Source: Flavobacterium hydatis (GTDB lineage Bacteria; Bacteroidota; Bacteroidia; Flavobacteriales; Flavobacteriaceae). From it: 64,000 nt of DNA. The notes beneath the pieces are model-generated. The model was not told where the DNA came from. It searched no databases and was given only the letters and a program-made list of their open reading frames with translations. Location: assembly GCF_000737695.1 (NCBI RefSeq), contig NZ_JPRM01000001.1, positions 62,001-126,000 on the forward strand. Reading direction: 5' to 3'. Shown here piece by piece: positions 52,785 to 61,814 of the stretch (the stretch's first letter is position 1; every line of letters begins with the position of its first letter). A program made the position numbers and the translations under genes.

Positions 52785-54233
52785 ATGAGACACACAAAAG
52801 TTAAAGACTTATTAAACAGTACTACGACGCTTCAGGAGGTTAATGCAAAAGGATGGGTAAGAACTTTTAGAAATAATCAGTTCATTGCGCTTAATGACGG
52901 TTCTACCATTAATAATATACAATGTGTTGTTGATTTTGAAAATACACCTGATGAAACTTTAAAAAGAATCACTACTGGTGCTGCAGTTTCTGTAATAGGA
53001 ACTTTGATTGAAAGTAAAGGTGCTGGTCAGAAATATGAAATTCAGGTAAACAAATTGGAGATTTTAGGAGATTCTGATGCAGAAAAATTCCCGATACAAC
53101 CAAAAAACAAACCTAGTTTGGATTTCTTACGTGAGAATGCACATTTACGTGTACGTACCAATATGTTTGGTGCTATTATGCGTGTCCGTTCGGTATTATC
53201 ATTTGCGGTTCACAACTACTTTCAACAAAAAGGATTTGTGTATGTAAATACGCCAATTATCACTGGTTCTGATGCTGAAGGTGCTGGAGAAATGTTTAAA
53301 GTTACGGCTTTACCTTTTGACAACACACCAAGAACTGAAGACGGAAAAGTAAACTATAAAGAAGATTTCTTCGAAAAAGAAACGAACTTAACGGTTTCGG
53401 GACAATTAGAAGGTGAAACGTATGCGATGGCTTTGGGTCAGATTTATACTTTTGGACCAACTTTTAGAGCAGAAAACTCTAATACTTCTCGTCACCTTGC
53501 TGAATTCTGGATGATTGAGCCAGAAGTTGCTTTCAACAACCTTGATGACAACATGGATTTGGCTGAAGATTTTATTCAGTACGTAATTAAATATGCTTTA
53601 GACAACTGTCAGGATGATTTAAAATTCTTGGAAGGAAGACTTCTTGACGAAGAAAAATCTAAACCTCAAGCAGAAAGAAGCGAAATGGCTCTATTAGAGA
53701 AATTGAACTTTGTATTAGAGAACAACTTTAAACGTGTTTCTTATACTGAAGCTATTGACATCTTGAGAGATTCTACTCCTAATAAAAAGAAAAAATTCCA
53801 ATATATCATTAACGAATGGGGAGCTGATTTACAATCAGAACACGAGCGTTACTTGGTTGAAAAACACTTTAAATGTCCGGTAATTTTGTTTGATTACCCA
53901 GCAAATATTAAAGCGTTTTACATGCGTTTAAACGATAACACGGAGCCAGGAAGAGAAACGGTTCGTGCAATGGATATCCTTTTCCCTGGAATTGGAGAAA
54001 TCGTTGGTGGATCTGAAAGAGAAGAACGTTACGACGTTTTGATCGAAAAAATGAAAGCTTTAGAGATTGACGAAGAAGAATTATCTTGGTATTTAGACAC
54101 CAGAAGATTTGGATCTGCAACTCACGCAGGTTTCGGACTTGGGTTTGAAAGACTTGTTCTTTTTGTAACAGGAATGACAAATATTAGAGACGTAATTCCT
54201 TTCCCGAGAACTCCTGGAAATGCTGAATTCTAA
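52785..54233 (+). CDS. asnS: asparaginyl-tRNA synthetase
   Basis: AsnS charges tRNA-Asn. The 482-residue class II enzyme has an N-terminal OB-fold anticodon domain (about 1-110) and the class II catalytic core with motif 2 at [25 protein letters not shown] and motif 3 at [13 protein letters not shown]. The AsnS-type [12 protein letters not shown] distinguishes it from AspS. It is a single gene, 92 bases before rpoN. Confidence 0.97.
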   Translation: MRHTKVKDLLNSTTTLQEVNAKGWVRTFRNNQFIALNDGSTINNIQCVVDFENTPDETLKRITTGAAVSVIGTLIESKGAGQKYEIQVNKLEILGDSDAEKFPIQPKNKPSLDFLRENAHLRVRTNMFGAIMRVRSVLSFAVHNYFQQKGFVYVNTPIITGSDAEGAGEMFKVTALPFDNTPRTEDGKVNYKEDFFEKETNLTVSGQLEGETYAMALGQIYTFGPTFRAENSNTSRHLAEFWMIEPEVAFNNLDDNMDLAEDFIQYVIKYALDNCQDDLKFLEGRLLDEEKSKPQAERSEMALLEKLNFVLENNFKRVSYTEAIDILRDSTPNKKKKFQYIINEWGADLQSEHERYLVEKHFKCPVILFDYPANIKAFYMRLNDNTEPGRETVRAMDILFPGIGEIVGGSEREERYDVLIEKMKALEIDEEELSWYLDTRRFGSATHAGFGLGFERLVLFVTGMTNIRDVIPFPRTPGNAEF

Positions 54234-54240
54234 AAAAAGT

Positions 54241-54275
54241 TTAATCGGTTAATCGTTCATTCGGTTAACCGATTT
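54241..54275 (+). repeat. hairpin with CGGTTAACCG palindrome between asnS and rpoN
   Basis: AATCGGTTAA (54243-54252) pairs with TTAACCGATT (54265-54274). The distal arm includes the perfect palindrome CGGTTAACCG (54262-54271), also found at 10281-10290 and inside tyrS at 10412-10421. It may be a weak terminator, as a short T run follows. Confidence 0.4.
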
Positions 54276-54325
54276 TCACGAATACCGAATTGACAATTAA
54301 ACAAATAAACGATTAAACATTATAA

Positions 54326-55786
54326 ATGCTAAAGCAATTTTTAAATTTAAAATTATCCCAAAAATTATCTCCTCAGCAAATTCAGCTGATGAAGTTAATT
54401 CAATTGCCTACGCAAGCTTTTGAGCAACGTTTATTAGAAGAAATGAACGAAAATCCGGCTCTTGAAGCAGGAAAAGAAGAGGAATATGAAGCGGATGAAT
54501 TTGCCAATGAAGACTACGACGATTATGACGATGCTGAATCGGACAGAATTGAAGCAGACGATATAAATATTGACGAATACTTAAGCGACGACGATACTCC
54601 AGATTATAAAACTCAAGTGAATAACTATAGCGATGACGAAGAAAGAGAAACTCCTTTTGCTTCGCCTGTTAGTTTTCATCAAGACTTAATTAATCAGTTA
54701 AATACCTTTATCTTAAATGATGAAGAACGCGAAATTGCCGAATTTCTTGTAGGTAGTATCGATGATATGGGATACATAAGAAGAAGTATTCCTGATATTG
54801 TAGACGATATGGCATTTACGCAAGGTATTTATACCGATGAGGCAATGGTCGAGAAAATGCTAAATGTAATTCATGAACTAGAACCTTCGGGCGTTGGTGC
54901 ACGTGATTTACAGGAATGCTTGTTATTGCAGTTAAAACACCGAACTCCAACAGAATACGTAGAACTGGCAATTGATATTATCGAAAACCAATTTGATGCT
55001 TTTACTAAAAAGCACTACGATAAACTGCTACAAAAATATAATGTTTCGAATGAGCAACTTAAAAAAGCTGTTCACGAAATAGAAAAATTAAATCCTAAAC
55101 CAGGTGGTGCATTTACAGGAAACAATAAAGTTACTGAGAATGTAGTTCCCGATTTTGCCATACGTATTGTAGATGGCGAGCTTGAATTAACCTTAAACGG
55201 AAGAAATGCTCCTTCGCTGCATGTTTCTAAAGATTATCAGGAAATGATGCAAACGTATAAGGATTCCAGAGATAAATCGACCGCTCAAAAAGATGCAGTA
55301 CAATTTATAAAGCAAAAACTAGATTCGGCCAAATGGTTTATAGATGCCATACGTCAGCGTCAGGAAACCCTATTTGTAACCATGAATGCAATTATGCATT
55401 ATCAGGAAGAATACTTCTTGGATGGTGACGAAACCAAGCTAAAACCGATGATTCTTAAAGATATCGCCGATATGGTTGGGTTGGATATTTCGACCATTTC
55501 GCGTGTTGCAAACAGCAAATATGTAGAAACTCCTTATGGAACAAAACTGATAAAGGAATTCTTCTCGGAAGCGATGAAGAATGATCAGGGTGAAGATGTT
55601 TCGACTTTGGAAATCAAGAAGATTTTACAAAATACAATCGAAGAAGAAGACAAAAGAAAACCTCTTCCGGATGATCAACTTGCCGAAATCCTAAAAGAAA
55701 AAGGATATCCTATAGCCCGAAGAACTATTGCAAAATATCGTGAGCAACTTGATATTCCTGTAGCAAGAATGAGAAAAAAAATGTAA
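54326..55786 (+). CDS. rpoN: RNA polymerase sigma-54 factor
   Basis: Sigma-54 needs an AAA+ activator to open promoters at -24/-12 sites. The 486-residue protein has the glutamine-rich region I (about 1-48: LKLSQKLSPQQIQLMKLIQL), an acidic linker (about 50-110), the core-binding domain, and the C-terminal RpoN box ARRTIAKYRE (464-473). All domains are present. No activator gene lies nearby, so it serves as a global factor. Confidence 0.96.
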   Translation: MLKQFLNLKLSQKLSPQQIQLMKLIQLPTQAFEQRLLEEMNENPALEAGKEEEYEADEFANEDYDDYDDAESDRIEADDINIDEYLSDDDTPDYKTQVNNYSDDEERETPFASPVSFHQDLINQLNTFILNDEEREIAEFLVGSIDDMGYIRRSIPDIVDDMAFTQGIYTDEAMVEKMLNVIHELEPSGVGARDLQECLLLQLKHRTPTEYVELAIDIIENQFDAFTKKHYDKLLQKYNVSNEQLKKAVHEIEKLNPKPGGAFTGNNKVTENVVPDFAIRIVDGELELTLNGRNAPSLHVSKDYQEMMQTYKDSRDKSTAQKDAVQFIKQKLDSAKWFIDAIRQRQETLFVTMNAIMHYQEEYFLDGDETKLKPMILKDIADMVGLDISTISRVANSKYVETPYGTKLIKEFFSEAMKNDQGEDVSTLEIKKILQNTIEEEDKRKPLPDDQLAEILKEKGYPIARRTIAKYREQLDIPVARMRKKM

Positions 55787-55844
55787 TTTTTGACCATTAA
55801 AGAATTAAGAAAACATACGTTTAGACTCTTTATAAGTTAAACAC

Positions 55845-55889
55845 AAAAAAGAAAACCCGACAATTAATAGTTGTCGGGTTTTCTTTTTT
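55845..55889. terminator. strong bidirectional terminator after rpoN
   Basis: A perfect 19-bp stem pairs 55845-55863 with 55871-55889 around a 7-base loop; A and T runs close each arm, so it can serve the convergent gene as well. Confidence 0.9.
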
Positions 55890-55902
55890 ATTTTTAATTT
55901 CG

Positions 55903-56340
55903 TTATTTATACTGATCTGGCAATATGTTTATTTTAAACAAAAACTCTTTCTTTTTGTCGTAATAACTATAAATAAGGGAAAAATCATTGTCTCTAAAAA
56001 CCTGAAGTCCCGAATTTGCTTTAGCAGTACTAAGCAGACTTTTTTTGATTTCTTCTTGTATTACATTAATTTCTGCAGTTTCTTTTGCTACATTCATCAA
56101 TGTCAAATTATACTGAACAACTCTTTTTTCAGGCAAGCTCACACTATCTAAACGTATTCCTTCCTGAATTGTTAATGGACAATTTTTATTATATTTCCCA
56201 ACTAACTCTGTTACTTCAGTCTTTACTTCACTAGCATTTTCAGAAAGATAAAACTGAAAATAAACAGCCAAAGCTACCGCAATTCCAATTACAACTAACA
56301 ATAAAATATTCTGTTGCTTTTTACTTTTCTTTTCTTGCAT
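55903..56340 (-). CDS. single-TM hypothetical protein
   Basis: The 145-residue protein has a short lysine-rich N-terminus, one TM (about 11-30) and an extracytoplasmic domain (about 33-145) including NCPLTIQEGIRLDSV and VVQYNLTLMN. It resembles small unassigned flavobacterial membrane-anchored proteins. It is downstream of tdk by 30 bases on the same strand, probably in one operon. Confidence 0.7.
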   Translation of the reverse strand: MQEKKSKKQQNILLLVVIGIAVALAVYFQFYLSENASEVKTEVTELVGKYNKNCPLTIQEGIRLDSVSLPEKRVVQYNLTLMNVAKETAEINVIQEEIKKSLLSTAKANSGLQVFRDNDFSLIYSYYDKKKEFLFKINILPDQYK

Positions 56341-56370
56341 TGTTTATTAAAGCTTAAATGAAATTAAATT

Positions 56371-56961
56371 CTATTTTTCCTGACTCTTTTTCATGGCATT
56401 AAAATAAGCGGCACGGCTCAAAGGCTCATATTCTTCGGTTTCACCTAGCATAACTAATTTATCATTATCAGTCTTACGGAAACTATAATTTGCCAGATTT
56501 CCTGTTCTTGTGCAAACTGCATGAACTTTGGTTACGTACTCGGCTGTTGCCATAAGTCCCGGCATTGGACCAAACGGATTCCCTTTAAAATCCATATCCA
56601 ATCCTGCAACAATTACACGAATTCCCTGATTAGCAAGGTCGTTACAAACGGTAATAATTTCTTCGTCAAAAAACTGAGCTTCATCAATCCCGATAACATC
56701 ACAGCCTTGTGCAAGAATAGCAATATTAGCTGCTGCAGGAACTGGTGTTGAACGAATTTCGTTTGCATCATGCGACACAACCATTTCGTCATGATAGCGG
56801 GTATCAATAGCTGGTTTAAAAATTTCGACCTTTTGCTTGGCGAATTGAGCTCGTTTTAATCTGCGAATTAATTCTTCGGTTTTACCCGAAAACATTGACC
56901 CACAAATAACTTCAATCCATCCAAATTGTTCTTTGTGATTTACTGTATTTTCGAGAAACAT
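56371..56961 (-). CDS. tdk: thymidine kinase
   Basis: Tdk phosphorylates thymidine in the salvage path. The 196-residue type II enzyme has the P-loop [10 protein letters not shown] (21-30), the DEAQ box [11 protein letters not shown] and a lid region [17 protein letters not shown]. The lid has only one obvious cysteine, so structural zinc may be bound partly or lost. It heads a short operon with a single-TM protein. Confidence 0.96.
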   Translation of the reverse strand: MFLENTVNHKEQFGWIEVICGSMFSGKTEELIRRLKRAQFAKQKVEIFKPAIDTRYHDEMVVSHDANEIRSTPVPAAANIAILAQGCDVIGIDEAQFFDEEIITVCNDLANQGIRVIVAGLDMDFKGNPFGPMPGLMATAEYVTKVHAVCTRTGNLANYSFRKTDNDKLVMLGETEEYEPLSRAAYFNAMKKSQEK

Positions 56962-57205
56962 TTTGTATTTTTCTACCTTTAAAGATGAATAGTTTTTATT
57001 ACTTTGTACTGGTAATAAATCAACATAAAAATTCGATACTTTTACGTTTTTTCAAAAGTAGAAAATTTTTATCAAATCAAAGATTCGGGAGCAGCATTTT
57101 AAAGAAATAAAAAAAATATTGCACAATGTTTCTTTCATTTTTCGATTTCATCAAGGAGAATACTCATTAATAAACATGCCTAACACATTATAATTTTCAA
57201 ACGTT

Positions 57206-58333
57206 ATGAAAAAAAAATTGGAAGCCGATTTAATCAGCATTGCACATCGAATTTTAAAACTTAAAAATAAGTCCGATATCAATCAATTATATCTTGAAAC
57301 GCAGAAATTATATGAAAAATTGGCGGTTTTAAAATTTATTGATGAGAATTTTGAAGATACTAAACCTACTATTGGTCGTAGCCAAATAGATGCTACCATA
57401 GAAACTGCGTTTGAAAAAGAAGAAACTATACAACCAGAAAAAACTGTTGTAATAGAAGAACCAACTGCAAAAGAAGAGATCATTGTAAATGAAATTGTGG
57501 AAACTCCTATCGAAGAAGTTCCTGAGCCAGTTGTAGAAGAAACTGTAATCGAAACTAAAGCCGAAGAGGCAATAGAAGAAGTTGCTGCAGAAACTGAAGA
57601 AACTACCGAAGAGATCCCTGAACCTTTCTTAAAAGAAGTAATCGAAACCAAAACGGAAAAGATTATAGAAGAAGAAGTTGTTGCGGAAATCGAAGAAGCT
57701 GACGAAGAAATTCCGGAACCATTTTTAAAAGAAGTAATCGAAACCAAAACGGAAGAGATTACAGAAGAAATTGTTGCCGAAATTCCTGAACCAATAAAAG
57801 CCGAAGAGGAAAAAATCGAGAAAGTAGTAGAAACTCCAGTTCTAGATTTTGCTCCAGCATTTGAGCTAACTTCTGAAATAGAAGAAGAAAAAGAAGAAAC
57901 TCCAGTAAAATCTGATGTAGTACATATTTCTTTTGAAGACTTAATGGGTATCGATTATAGCAATGCTACGTTTGTAAAAGTAGATAGTTTTGAAGCTGTA
58001 TCACCTGTTACGCCTGCTCCAGAATTTAAAGAGAAAAAGAAAGAAGTAGCTGCAACAGCAGTTCTAGAAGAACCTAAACCAGTTTCTTTGAACGAAAAAC
58101 TTTCAAAAGGATTTCATGTTGACCTAAACGACCGTATTGCATTTACAAAACATCTTTTTGGGAACAGTCCAGAAGATTACAATCGTGTTTTAAACCAATT
58201 AATCACGTTTGATAGTTTTGGTGAAGCCAATGAGTTTCTTGAAAACATGGTGAAACCAGATTACAACAACTGGGATGGAAAAGACGAATATGCAGAACGT
58301 TTCGTAGCTATTATCGAGAAAAAATTCTCATAA
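57206..58333 (+). CDS. glutamate-rich repeat protein, unknown function
   Basis: The 375-residue protein has three parts: a conserved helical N-terminus (1-60: LEADLISIAHRILKLKNKSD), a very acidic low-complexity middle (about 70-250) with EIPEP repeats, and a conserved C-terminus (about 290-375: LNEKLSKGFHVDLNDRIAFT then HLFGNSPEDYNRVLNQL). No signal peptide is present. The layout of two folded ends joined by a charged linker suggests a cytoplasmic tether. I do not recognise the family. Confidence 0.7.
   Translation: MKKKLEADLISIAHRILKLKNKSDINQLYLETQKLYEKLAVLKFIDENFEDTKPTIGRSQIDATIETAFEKEETIQPEKTVVIEEPTAKEEIIVNEIVETPIEEVPEPVVEETVIETKAEEAIEEVAAETEETTEEIPEPFLKEVIETKTEKIIEEEVVAEIEEADEEIPEPFLKEVIETKTEEITEEIVAEIPEPIKAEEEKIEKVVETPVLDFAPAFELTSEIEEEKEETPVKSDVVHISFEDLMGIDYSNATFVKVDSFEAVSPVTPAPEFKEKKKEVAATAVLEEPKPVSLNEKLSKGFHVDLNDRIAFTKHLFGNSPEDYNRVLNQLITFDSFGEANEFLENMVKPDYNNWDGKDEYAERFVAIIEKKFS
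57611..57799 (+). repeat. in-frame coding repeat in the glutamate-rich protein
   Basis: The segment EIPEPFLKEVIETKTE occurs at residues 136 and 168, a 32-residue (96-bp) period, with a shorter third EIPEP at 192. The DNA of the first two copies is nearly the same over about 40 bases, which suggests recent duplication and possible length variation between strains. Confidence 0.75.
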
Positions 58334-58667
58334 AAATAAAACACAGATTTTAAGATAATATTTTAGGACTTTGACACCCGAGCGATAGCGAACGGATGAA
58401 ATAAAGAGTTACTAACTTAAATTGTCTATAAAGAGACGTGGATGATACGGATTTACAAAAGTAAAGCCGCGGATTAAAACTGATTTAAAAACAATCAAAA
58501 ATAAAATCCGCTTTAATCCGTGTTTTCGCGATAGCGAATCCGCATAATCCGCGTTCCTTTCGCAAAGAGTTAAATAGAATTATTTGTTAGCGTGTTTTTT
58601 AAAGCACTTGCAATCTATTTTAATTTGTGTTAACTAAAAATTGATTAAACAGAATTCAGAAAAAATT
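58334..58667. repeat. intergenic repeats between the glutamate-rich protein gene and rsmI
   Basis: This gap has no gene. It holds a GAGCGATAGCGAACGGATGA segment (58380-58399), a GGATTAAAACTGATTT segment with a complementary AATCCGCTTTAATCCGTG (about 58470-58525), and ATAGCGAATCCGCATAATCC (about 58530-58550). All are hairpin-capable dispersed pieces. No -7 element matches perfectly before rsmI. Confidence 0.5.
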
Positions 58668-59399
58668 ATGTCTAAATTATATATCGTTCCTACGCCTATT
58701 GGCAATCTAGAAGACATGACTTTTCGAGCCATTCGTATTCTTAAAGAAGTAGATTTAATTTTAGCCGAAGATACTCGTACAAGTGGCAAACTCTTAAAAC
58801 ATTTTGAGATTGGCACGCATATGCACAGCCATCATATGCATAACGAACATAAAACTACCGAGAACTTAATTGCAAGATTAAAAGCGGGTGAGACTATTGC
58901 CTTGATCTCGGATGCGGGAACTCCTGCAATCTCCGATCCTGGTTTTTTACTTACTCGTGCTTGCGTCGAAAACAAAATCGAAGTAGAATGTTTACCTGGT
59001 GCAACAGCTTTTGTTCCTGCACTTGTAAATAGCGGATTACCAAACGACAAATTTATTTTTGAAGGTTTCTTGCCTGATAAAAAAGGGAGACAAACCCGTT
59101 ATTTAGTTCTTGCGGAAGAAACCCGAACCATGATTTTATATGTTTCTCCACATAAACTCGTTAAAACCTTAGCTGAATTTATTCAGTATTTTGGTGAAGA
59201 CAGACAAGTTTGTGTATGCCGAGAATTATCAAAACTACATGAAGAAAACGTTCGTGGAACGGCAAAAGAAGTGTTAGCTCATTTTGAAAAAACAGCTCCA
59301 CGAGGAGAAATTGTTGTAGTTGTTGCCGGAAAAACAATAATAAAAGAGCCTAAGAAAAGTAAATTTTCTAAGGACGACAAAGAAGACGAAGAAGATTAA
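58668..59399 (+). CDS. rsmI: 16S rRNA (cytidine(1402)-2'-O)-methyltransferase
   Basis: RsmI methylates the ribose of C1402 in 16S rRNA at the decoding centre. The 243-residue protein has the TP-methylase fold with LYIVPTPIGNLEDMTFRAI, AEDTRTSGKLL, ISDAGTPAISDPGF and PGATAFVPALVNSGLP. The C-terminal 20 residues are lysine/aspartate-rich. The frame extends to a TTG at 58641, but the ATG at 58668 begins the family's conserved segment. Confidence 0.95.
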   Translation: MSKLYIVPTPIGNLEDMTFRAIRILKEVDLILAEDTRTSGKLLKHFEIGTHMHSHHMHNEHKTTENLIARLKAGETIALISDAGTPAISDPGFLLTRACVENKIEVECLPGATAFVPALVNSGLPNDKFIFEGFLPDKKGRQTRYLVLAEETRTMILYVSPHKLVKTLAEFIQYFGEDRQVCVCRELSKLHEENVRGTAKEVLAHFEKTAPRGEIVVVVAGKTIIKEPKKSKFSKDDKEDEED

Positions 59400-59404
59400 A
59401 ATAT

Positions 59405-59535
59405 TTATGCCACAGATTAAAATGATTATTACAGATTAATAAAAAGTTTGTCACGAATTATCACGAATTTAATTAGTGTAAATTCGAGTAATTCGTGGCA
59501 AAAAAATCATTCTAATCATTTTAATCTGTGGCATG
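59405..59535. repeat. large inverted repeat upstream of the HopJ-like gene
   Basis: The outer arms are exact inverses over 21 bases (TGCCACAGATTAAAATGATT plus one base, starting at 59408, and its complement ending near 59533). Inner arms built from CACGAATT and AATTCGTGG also pair. The whole 130-base element would fold as one long hairpin, in the leader of the next gene. Both arm types recur in flavobacterial spacers. Confidence 0.65.
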
Positions 59536-59573
59536 AAAACCTTAAACTGCAAAGCAGAAAAACAATACATATC

Positions 59574-59918
59574 ATGAGCATACAAGCCTTTTTAGAAAAA
59601 CTAAAACAAACTCCAACCGAAATAACTTTCCCTGAAACTATTGCTGTAATCGAAGAAAATTACACGTTTACTCCAACTGCTTTCCAGAACGGAACACAAC
59701 ACAATGCTGCTGGTGAAAACTCAGGTTCTTGTAAATTATTTTCTTTCGCAAAATTACAAAACCTTTCTAAGGAAGAAACTTTAGCATGTTTTGGAGCTTT
59801 TTATTTCGAAGAAGTTCTAGGAGATCCAAACGGAAGTAATCATCAAAACATTAGAAATTTCATCAACTTAGGTTGGGACGGAATTAAGTTTGAAGGTGAA
59901 GCATTGGAATTGAAATAA
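59574..59918 (+). CDS. HopJ-type effector-family protein
   Basis: The 114-residue protein matches the HopJ type III effector family (PF08888), with ETIAVIEENYTFTPTAFQNG, LFSFAKLQNLSKEETLACFG and YYFEEVLGDPNGSNHQNIR-like segments. Despite the name, the family is broadly found in non-pathogens without type III secretion, so an effector role is not implied. The frame extends through the inverted repeat to 59448, but the ATG at 59574 starts the conserved part. Confidence 0.85.
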   Translation: MSIQAFLEKLKQTPTEITFPETIAVIEENYTFTPTAFQNGTQHNAAGENSGSCKLFSFAKLQNLSKEETLACFGAFYFEEVLGDPNGSNHQNIRNFINLGWDGIKFEGEALELK

Positions 59919-59936
59919 AAAATAGACGTTCCTTTT

Positions 59937-60121
59937 TGTCAGGTTGAGCGGAGTCGAAACCACGCAAACAATCTCTCCCGAAGCAACTCTAGATCAAAAA
60001 CCTTTGTCAAAGTTTAAACTTTGACAAAGGTAAAACCGATAAAAAATTTAAGATTTTTGATTAATGATTTTTGATTTCAGAAATCTAGAATCTAAAATCT
60101 ACACTCTAAAATCTAAAATTA
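59937..60121. repeat. dispersed repeats between the HopJ-like gene and recJ
   Basis: The gap holds GTCAGGTTGAGCGGAGTCGA (59939-59958), a perfect 30-bp palindrome (60001-60030; half CCTTTGTCAAAGTTT) that may also act as a terminator, and short direct repeats of AATCTAAAATCT type (about 60080-60118). The palindrome has a degenerate relative at 18487-18517. Confidence 0.6.
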
Positions 60122-60124
60122 ACA

Positions 60125-61813
60125 ATGCGTTGGACATTAAAACCAAAACCTTCTGAAGATAAAATCAAACATTTAGCTCAAGTTTTAAATGTAGAAGATT
60201 TTGTAGCAACACTTTTAATCCAACGTGGCATCGAAACTTTTGACGATGCCAAGAATTTCTTTCGCCCGTCGTTAGAACATCTTCATGATCCATACTTGAT
60301 GAAAGACATGGACAAAGCCGTTTCCCGAATAGAGGAAGCAATTGCTAATCAGGAAAATATTCTTGTTTTTGGCGATTATGATGTCGATGGTACAACAGCG
60401 GTTTCTTTAGTTTCTTCCTACTTAAAATCGCATTACCCGAATGTAGCAACCTATATTCCGGATCGTTATGCCGAAGGTTATGGAATTTCTTTTAAAGGAA
60501 TTGACTTTGCCGACGATAACGGATTCTCGCTGATTATTGCGCTCGATTGCGGTATAAAATCTATTGATCATATCGCTTACGCAAAAGAACGAAACATCGA
60601 TTTTATTATTTGTGATCACCACCGTCCGGGAGAATTTCTTCCCGATGCTGTTGCCGTTTTAGATCCAAAAAGAGAAGATTGTTTTTATCCTTATGACGAG
60701 TTATGTGGTTGTGGCGTAGGTTTTAAATTAATTCAGGCTTTAGGTACAAATCGTAATGAAACTATTGACGATTTATTTCCTTACTTAGACTTGGTTGCAA
60801 CTGCAATTGCTGCGGATATTGTACCAATGACAGGCGAAAACAGAGTTTTGGCTTATTATGGTTTACAAGTTATTAATAGTAATCCAAGACCCGGAATTAA
60901 GGCTTTGGTTCACCAAGTAAAGAAAAAAGTACTCGACATTACCGATGTTGTTTTTATCGTAGCCCCAAGAATTAATGCGGCTGGTCGTATTAAGCACGGT
61001 AATCACGCTGTAGAATTATTAACTGAATTTGATTTTGAGCAAGCACAACAATTTGCATCAGAAATAGAAAAATATAATGCCGATCGTAAGGATCTGGACA
61101 AACAAATTACCAAAGAAGCTTTTCAGCAAATAGAAAAAAATCAGGAACAAGATCGTTTCTCTACAGTTGTTTTTCAGGAAGACTGGCACAAAGGCGTAAT
61201 CGGTATTGTGGCTTCTAGATTAATAGAAACCTATTATCGCCCTACGCTTGTTTTTACAAAAAGTGGTGATAAATATGCCGCTTCTGCCCGTTCTGTAAAA
61301 GGTTTTGATGTATATAATGCTCTAGATGCTTGTTCCTCTCATTTAGAACAATTTGGAGGACATATGTATGCTGCCGGAATGACTCTAAAAGAAGAAAATT
61401 ATCCTGCTTTTAAAGAAGCTTTTGAAAGACAAGTAGAAAAAACTATTCTACCCGAAATGCTAACTCCCGAAATTGAGGTCGATGCCGAAATTAACTTTAC
61501 GGATATCACCCCAAAACTAATTCGGATTTTAAAACAGTTCGAACCTTTTGGTCCTCTTAATATGACTCCTGTTTTTATGACAAAAAACGTAAAAGACACA
61601 GGTTACGCAAAAGCAATGGGAGCAGATGAAGATCATCTTAAACTTTTTGTGAAGCAAAACAACTCCGAAGGAATTTCGGCAATAGGATTTGGTTTAGGTA
61701 AAAAACTAGACTTAGCAACTAATCAAAAAGAGTTTCAAGCCGCATATTGCATCTCAGAAAACGAATGGAATGGCAACGTTTCAATCCAATTAATGTTAAA
61801 AGATATCCAGTAA
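60125..61813 (+). CDS. recJ: single-stranded-DNA-specific exonuclease RecJ
   Basis: RecJ degrades single-stranded DNA 5' to 3' in recombination and repair. The 562-residue protein has the DHH phosphoesterase motifs: FGDYDVDGTTA (Asp84, Asp86, Asp88), ALDCGIK (Asp141) and ICDHHRPGE (Asp164, His165, His166), then the DHHA1 domain with AASARSVKGFDV and FGGHMYAAGMT, and a C-terminal OB-fold. The ATG is 1 base before an MFS gene downstream gap, so the two are co-transcribed. Confidence 0.96.
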   Translation: MRWTLKPKPSEDKIKHLAQVLNVEDFVATLLIQRGIETFDDAKNFFRPSLEHLHDPYLMKDMDKAVSRIEEAIANQENILVFGDYDVDGTTAVSLVSSYLKSHYPNVATYIPDRYAEGYGISFKGIDFADDNGFSLIIALDCGIKSIDHIAYAKERNIDFIICDHHRPGEFLPDAVAVLDPKREDCFYPYDELCGCGVGFKLIQALGTNRNETIDDLFPYLDLVATAIAADIVPMTGENRVLAYYGLQVINSNPRPGIKALVHQVKKKVLDITDVVFIVAPRINAAGRIKHGNHAVELLTEFDFEQAQQFASEIEKYNADRKDLDKQITKEAFQQIEKNQEQDRFSTVVFQEDWHKGVIGIVASRLIETYYRPTLVFTKSGDKYAASARSVKGFDVYNALDACSSHLEQFGGHMYAAGMTLKEENYPAFKEAFERQVEKTILPEMLTPEIEVDAEINFTDITPKLIRILKQFEPFGPLNMTPVFMTKNVKDTGYAKAMGADEDHLKLFVKQNNSEGISAIGFGLGKKLDLATNQKEFQAAYCISENEWNGNVSIQLMLKDIQ

Positions 61814-61814
61814 C

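Noticed and set aside
57283..57747. 154-codon minus-strand Ser-rich frame
   Set aside because: It is the antisense of the glutamate-rich linker (Glu codons read as Ser/Phe), a known artefact of GAA-rich repeats.
59448..59573. 42-residue N-terminal extension of the HopJ-like protein
   Set aside because: The extension is translated from the large inverted repeat; the family-like sequence begins at the ATG at 59574.
59574..59918. Type III effector suggesting pathogenicity
   Set aside because: The HopJ family name derives from a plant pathogen, but the family is widespread in free-living bacteria and no type III secretion gene is present here.
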